Below are positions 61,876 to 64,000 of a DNA stretch of 64,000 nt, in pieces. The DNA is from Pseudoflavitalea rhizosphaerae (GTDB lineage Bacteria > Bacteroidota > Bacteroidia > Chitinophagales > Chitinophagaceae). The position numbers were made by a program, and so were the translations under genes. The notes under the pieces were generated by a model. That model was not told where the DNA came from and made no database searches. It worked only from the letters and a program-made list of their open reading frames with translations. Each line of letters starts with the position of its first letter. Positions within the stretch are counted from its first letter, which is position 1. The DNA lies in NCBI RefSeq assembly GCF_003991355.1, contig NZ_RCSU01000009.1, forward strand, positions 62,001-126,000. The letters run 5' to 3'.

Positions 61876-62567
61876 TAATTCAATACCAGTTTCGCATCAG
61901 CAATGCCTTTGCATTTCAGTTTTTGCTTATCGATGTATTCCACCACTTTTTCTTTCTTATCTGCCAGTATCTCCAACAGGAATTCCTTTCCTTTTTCCCA
62001 TTCTTTGATGGTGCCGTTTGCAAACACATAATAGTTTTCATTACTCACATATTCTTTCTCAGTAGCGCCGGCATAGGCTTTATATTCCTTCAGTTTCTTC
62101 TTCGTGTATTTCAGCAACTGTGCTTTTCCATTTACCAGTCTTTCGTAAAAAGTGGCAACAGTGTTCTTGCCAATACCAGGAAAACCGCTTGCCAGCAAGT
62201 ATTCGGTGGGATTTGTGCCGGTTGAATCAATCATCACAATTTCTTTGATCATGCCATCAGGGGCCACCAGTTCAGTTTTCTGCGAAGTCAGGTAATGGAT
62301 GGAATTGTTCACGCAGTTAAGCCTGACGGAAATGCCTGAAAAACTACGGTTATCCTTGAGCGTTACCACTGCTTTTGCCCATTCACCCGGCAGGAATGGG
62401 CTTCCTTTGATCTCTATCCTGTTCCATTCTTCAGAAGGGCGTTGCCCCTGGATATCTGTGAGGAAAACAGTAGCAGGTAAGTAGATCGTGGATTCCTTTA
62501 TGATCTGTGCCGATGCAGTTTGCAAAAATACACAGAGGACCAGCAGGGATAATAGTTTCAGTTTCAT
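61857..62567 (-). CDS. Exported hypothetical protein
   Basis: 236 aa from the ATG at 62567; a longer reading to 62711 starts before a signal peptide and is unlikely. The signal peptide (MKLKLLSLLVLCVFLQTASAQ) is followed by a domain of mixed strands and a helix-rich C-terminus (AQLLKYTKKKLKEYKAYAGATEKEYVSNENYYVFANGTIKEW). I do not recognise the family. Confidence 0.75.
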   Translation of the reverse strand: MKLKLLSLLVLCVFLQTASAQIIKESTIYLPATVFLTDIQGQRPSEEWNRIEIKGSPFLPGEWAKAVVTLKDNRSFSGISVRLNCVNNSIHYLTSQKTELVAPDGMIKEIVMIDSTGTNPTEYLLASGFPGIGKNTVATFYERLVNGKAQLLKYTKKKLKEYKAYAGATEKEYVSNENYYVFANGTIKEWEKGKEFLLEILADKKEKVVEYIDKQKLKCKGIADAKLVLNYYNNLP

Positions 62568-62646
62568 ATAAAACGATTGAAATATCTGTCCGAAAAAATA
62601 ATAAAACCCAGCGAGAATACTGACAGGAATTATCTGACCTGCCATT

Positions 62647-63594
62647 TTACGCTTCCAGCCGGTAGCACCAGCGGAACAGTTTTCCCTGGAAATCGAATGG
62701 AGTGGTGGCATTGGTTATATCTCGGATAGTAGGTGTATGGATCCGTTCCCTGTCGAGCTCAAACTTCCTGTAATTGGTGCTGAAGTAGATCACGCCATCG
62801 GGGGAAAGCGCTTTCAGTGTTTTGTTGAGCAGGCTTACATGGTCTGCCTGGATGTCCAGGAAATCCTTCATGCGTTTGCTGTTGCTGAAAGTAGGCGGAT
62901 CAAGTATTACCAGGTCGAAGGAATCAGGCTCCAGTGTATCCAGGTATTGCAGCACATCTGCGTGCAGGAAATGATGTTTGTGCGGATCGTAGAAATTATT
63001 GAGCTGCATATTATCTTCCGCCCATTTAAGATAGGTTTTGGAAAGATCTACGGATGTAACGGAAGCGGCATTGCCGGCAGCGGCGTAAACTGAGAAAGAA
63101 CCGGTATAACAAAAAAGATTGAGTACTCTTTTATTGGCGGCGGCATCGCGCACCATACCGCGTGTGATGCGATGGTCCAGGAAGAGGCCGGTATCCAGGT
63201 AATCGGAAAGGTTCACTTTGAAACTGAGCCCTGCCTCTTTCACGTTGAAGAAGGCATCGGTTGTGTCTACCCGTTGGTACTGACCCAGCCTGCCCGCTTT
63301 GCGCTGGCGCTGCTTGATGAACACATTATCTGATGGCAGTTGGAGGACCTCACTGATGATCAGGATGCAGTCTTCCAGCCATTGTTCATGCTCTTCCTCT
63401 GTGAGACTGTGCCTGCGCTTGTATTCCGCCAGGTAAATATGATCTTCATAGATCTCGATGCAGAAAGGGAATTCAGGCAGATCGTGATCATACACCCTGT
63501 AGCAGGTGATGTTCTGACGAACTGCCTGTTTGTGAATATGTTTGTACACTTTCACCAGCCTGTTGCGGAACATGAGAAACTTTTCCGTGTTCAT
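62647..63594 (-). CDS. SAM-dependent methyltransferase, RlmK-like
   Basis: 315 aa. The SAM-binding sequence VLNLFCYTGSFSVYAAAGNAASVTSVDLSKTYLKWAEDN and the catalytic DLVILDPPTFSNSKRM segment match the C-terminal (RlmK) half of the E. coli RlmKL fusion. The short N-terminal part resembles the family leader. It may methylate G2069 (7-methylguanosine) of 23S rRNA in the RlmK manner; this is inferred, since the partner RlmL half is not here. Confidence 0.88.
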   Translation of the reverse strand: MNTEKFLMFRNRLVKVYKHIHKQAVRQNITCYRVYDHDLPEFPFCIEIYEDHIYLAEYKRRHSLTEEEHEQWLEDCILIISEVLQLPSDNVFIKQRQRKAGRLGQYQRVDTTDAFFNVKEAGLSFKVNLSDYLDTGLFLDHRITRGMVRDAAANKRVLNLFCYTGSFSVYAAAGNAASVTSVDLSKTYLKWAEDNMQLNNFYDPHKHHFLHADVLQYLDTLEPDSFDLVILDPPTFSNSKRMKDFLDIQADHVSLLNKTLKALSPDGVIYFSTNYRKFELDRERIHTPTIRDITNATTPFDFQGKLFRWCYRLEA

Positions 63595-63614
63595 GCCGCA
63601 AAAGTAGGGAAAGC

Positions 63615-64000
63615 TTATCCAAATACTTTTTTCAAAGTTTCGGTTACGCGGGCCGCAGGATCTTTCCGGATCTTCTGCTCTTCCTGGGCTACCTGGAAGA
63701 AGAGACCGTTGAGTGCGCGCTGTGTAACATAGCCTGAGAGATCGGTATTCACTTTTTTTACCAGTGGAACTTTATTGTATGCCTCAAAAACTGTTTTCCA
63801 GTGTTTGGTAGCGCCGGTCTTTTCGAGGGCGCTATCGATCGTTGGACTGAATGCGCCGGTAAGCGAAGTAAGCGTTTTGCCCTTAAGATAGCTGGTAGCA
63901 GCAGTATCAGAACCACGAAGGATGCCAAGAGCATCCTGGAAGCTCATCCCTTTCACTGCATCCAGGAAAATAGGTGCAGCGGATTTGGCAGCTTCTTCCG
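63615..64000 (-). CDS. DUF4197 protein (partial, N-terminus off the window)
   Basis: At least 128 residues run from the window edge to the stop at 63615. The visible part (LGILRGSDTAATSYLKGKT, LTGAFSPTIDSALEKTG, then KHWKTVFEAYN and TQRALNGLFFQVAQEEQKIR) matches DUF4197, an exported family of unknown function. The signal peptide would be upstream. The ATG at 63956 is an internal codon, since the reading frame continues open to 64000. Confidence 0.88.
   Translation of the reverse strand, partial: EEAAKSAAPIFLDAVKGMSFQDALGILRGSDTAATSYLKGKTLTSLTGAFSPTIDSALEKTGATKHWKTVFEAYNKVPLVKKVNTDLSGYVTQRALNGLFFQVAQEEQKIRKDPAARVTETLKKVFG

Overview
The window reads as a chromosomal segment of a Bacteroidota bacterium, most likely family Chitinophagaceae. 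Four things point there: several promoters of the TAnnTTTG type with few Shine-Dalgarno sequences; Bacteroidota-typical families (DUF5683 beside parAB, DUF4382 and DUF4397 lipoproteins, an anti-sigma/outer-membrane-barrel fusion next to an ECF sigma factor, a secreted M61 peptidase with PDZ domain); several secreted proteins and lipoproteins; and a GH18 chitinase. No phage, insertion sequence with transposase, CRISPR array or rRNA operon was seen. Most genes are core or housekeeping. Both window edges cut genes: a membrane protein at 1-211 and a DUF4197 protein at 63615-64000.

Layout. 0.4-6 kb: parA-parB-DUF5683-dapB in one direction, a stand-alone LuxR-type HTH protein, an Rrf2 regulator and ahcY. 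6-13 kb: small hypotheticals, a secreted thioredoxin, phoH, inorganic pyrophosphatase, a half-size TauE protein, an NlpC/P60 peptidase, an ECF sigma factor with a small membrane partner, and a nucleoside deaminase. 13-26 kb: M61 peptidase, secreted proteins, queD, a fatty-acid-hydroxylase-family protein, an unusual tRNA-Cys-like gene, a DUF72 protein, a large POTRA/barrel protein, and two long non-coding islands. 26-47 kb: a DsbA-like protein, clpB, a degenerate serine hydrolase, a sodium symporter, queG, an ECF sigma factor with its barrel-fused partner, bioA, chitinase, an ABC-2 permease, sppA, folK with a deoxynucleoside kinase, an MFS transporter and a pair of overlapping hydroxylase genes. 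47-64 kb: gcvP, an AAA ATPase, FMN reductase, a very acidic protein with MgtC, lipoproteins, a polysaccharide deacetylase, a membrane J-domain protein, an M28 peptidase, an ABC-F ATPase, a histidine kinase and methyltransferases.

The most unusual content is non-coding. Four copies of a 151-154 bp structured element (15029-15179, 15731-15883, 25451-25602, 25937-26090) occur as two inverted pairs around non-coding islands. Their internal sequences are conserved, while their outer arms differ from copy to copy yet stay self-complementary, which is the covariation expected of a conserved fold. A second family of GC-rich palindromic elements (six copies, core AGTCGCTCGCCTCYGGCGAG) sits in intergenic gaps and also has copy-specific, self-complementary outer tips. 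I recognise neither as a named family. No enzyme that would move them is in the window.

Other points worth a second look: a 33-bp perfect operator-like palindrome (20638-20670), three promoters placed so that the mRNA should start at or next to the start codon, a tRNA with a non-canonical anticodon loop, and two enzymes lacking key catalytic residues.
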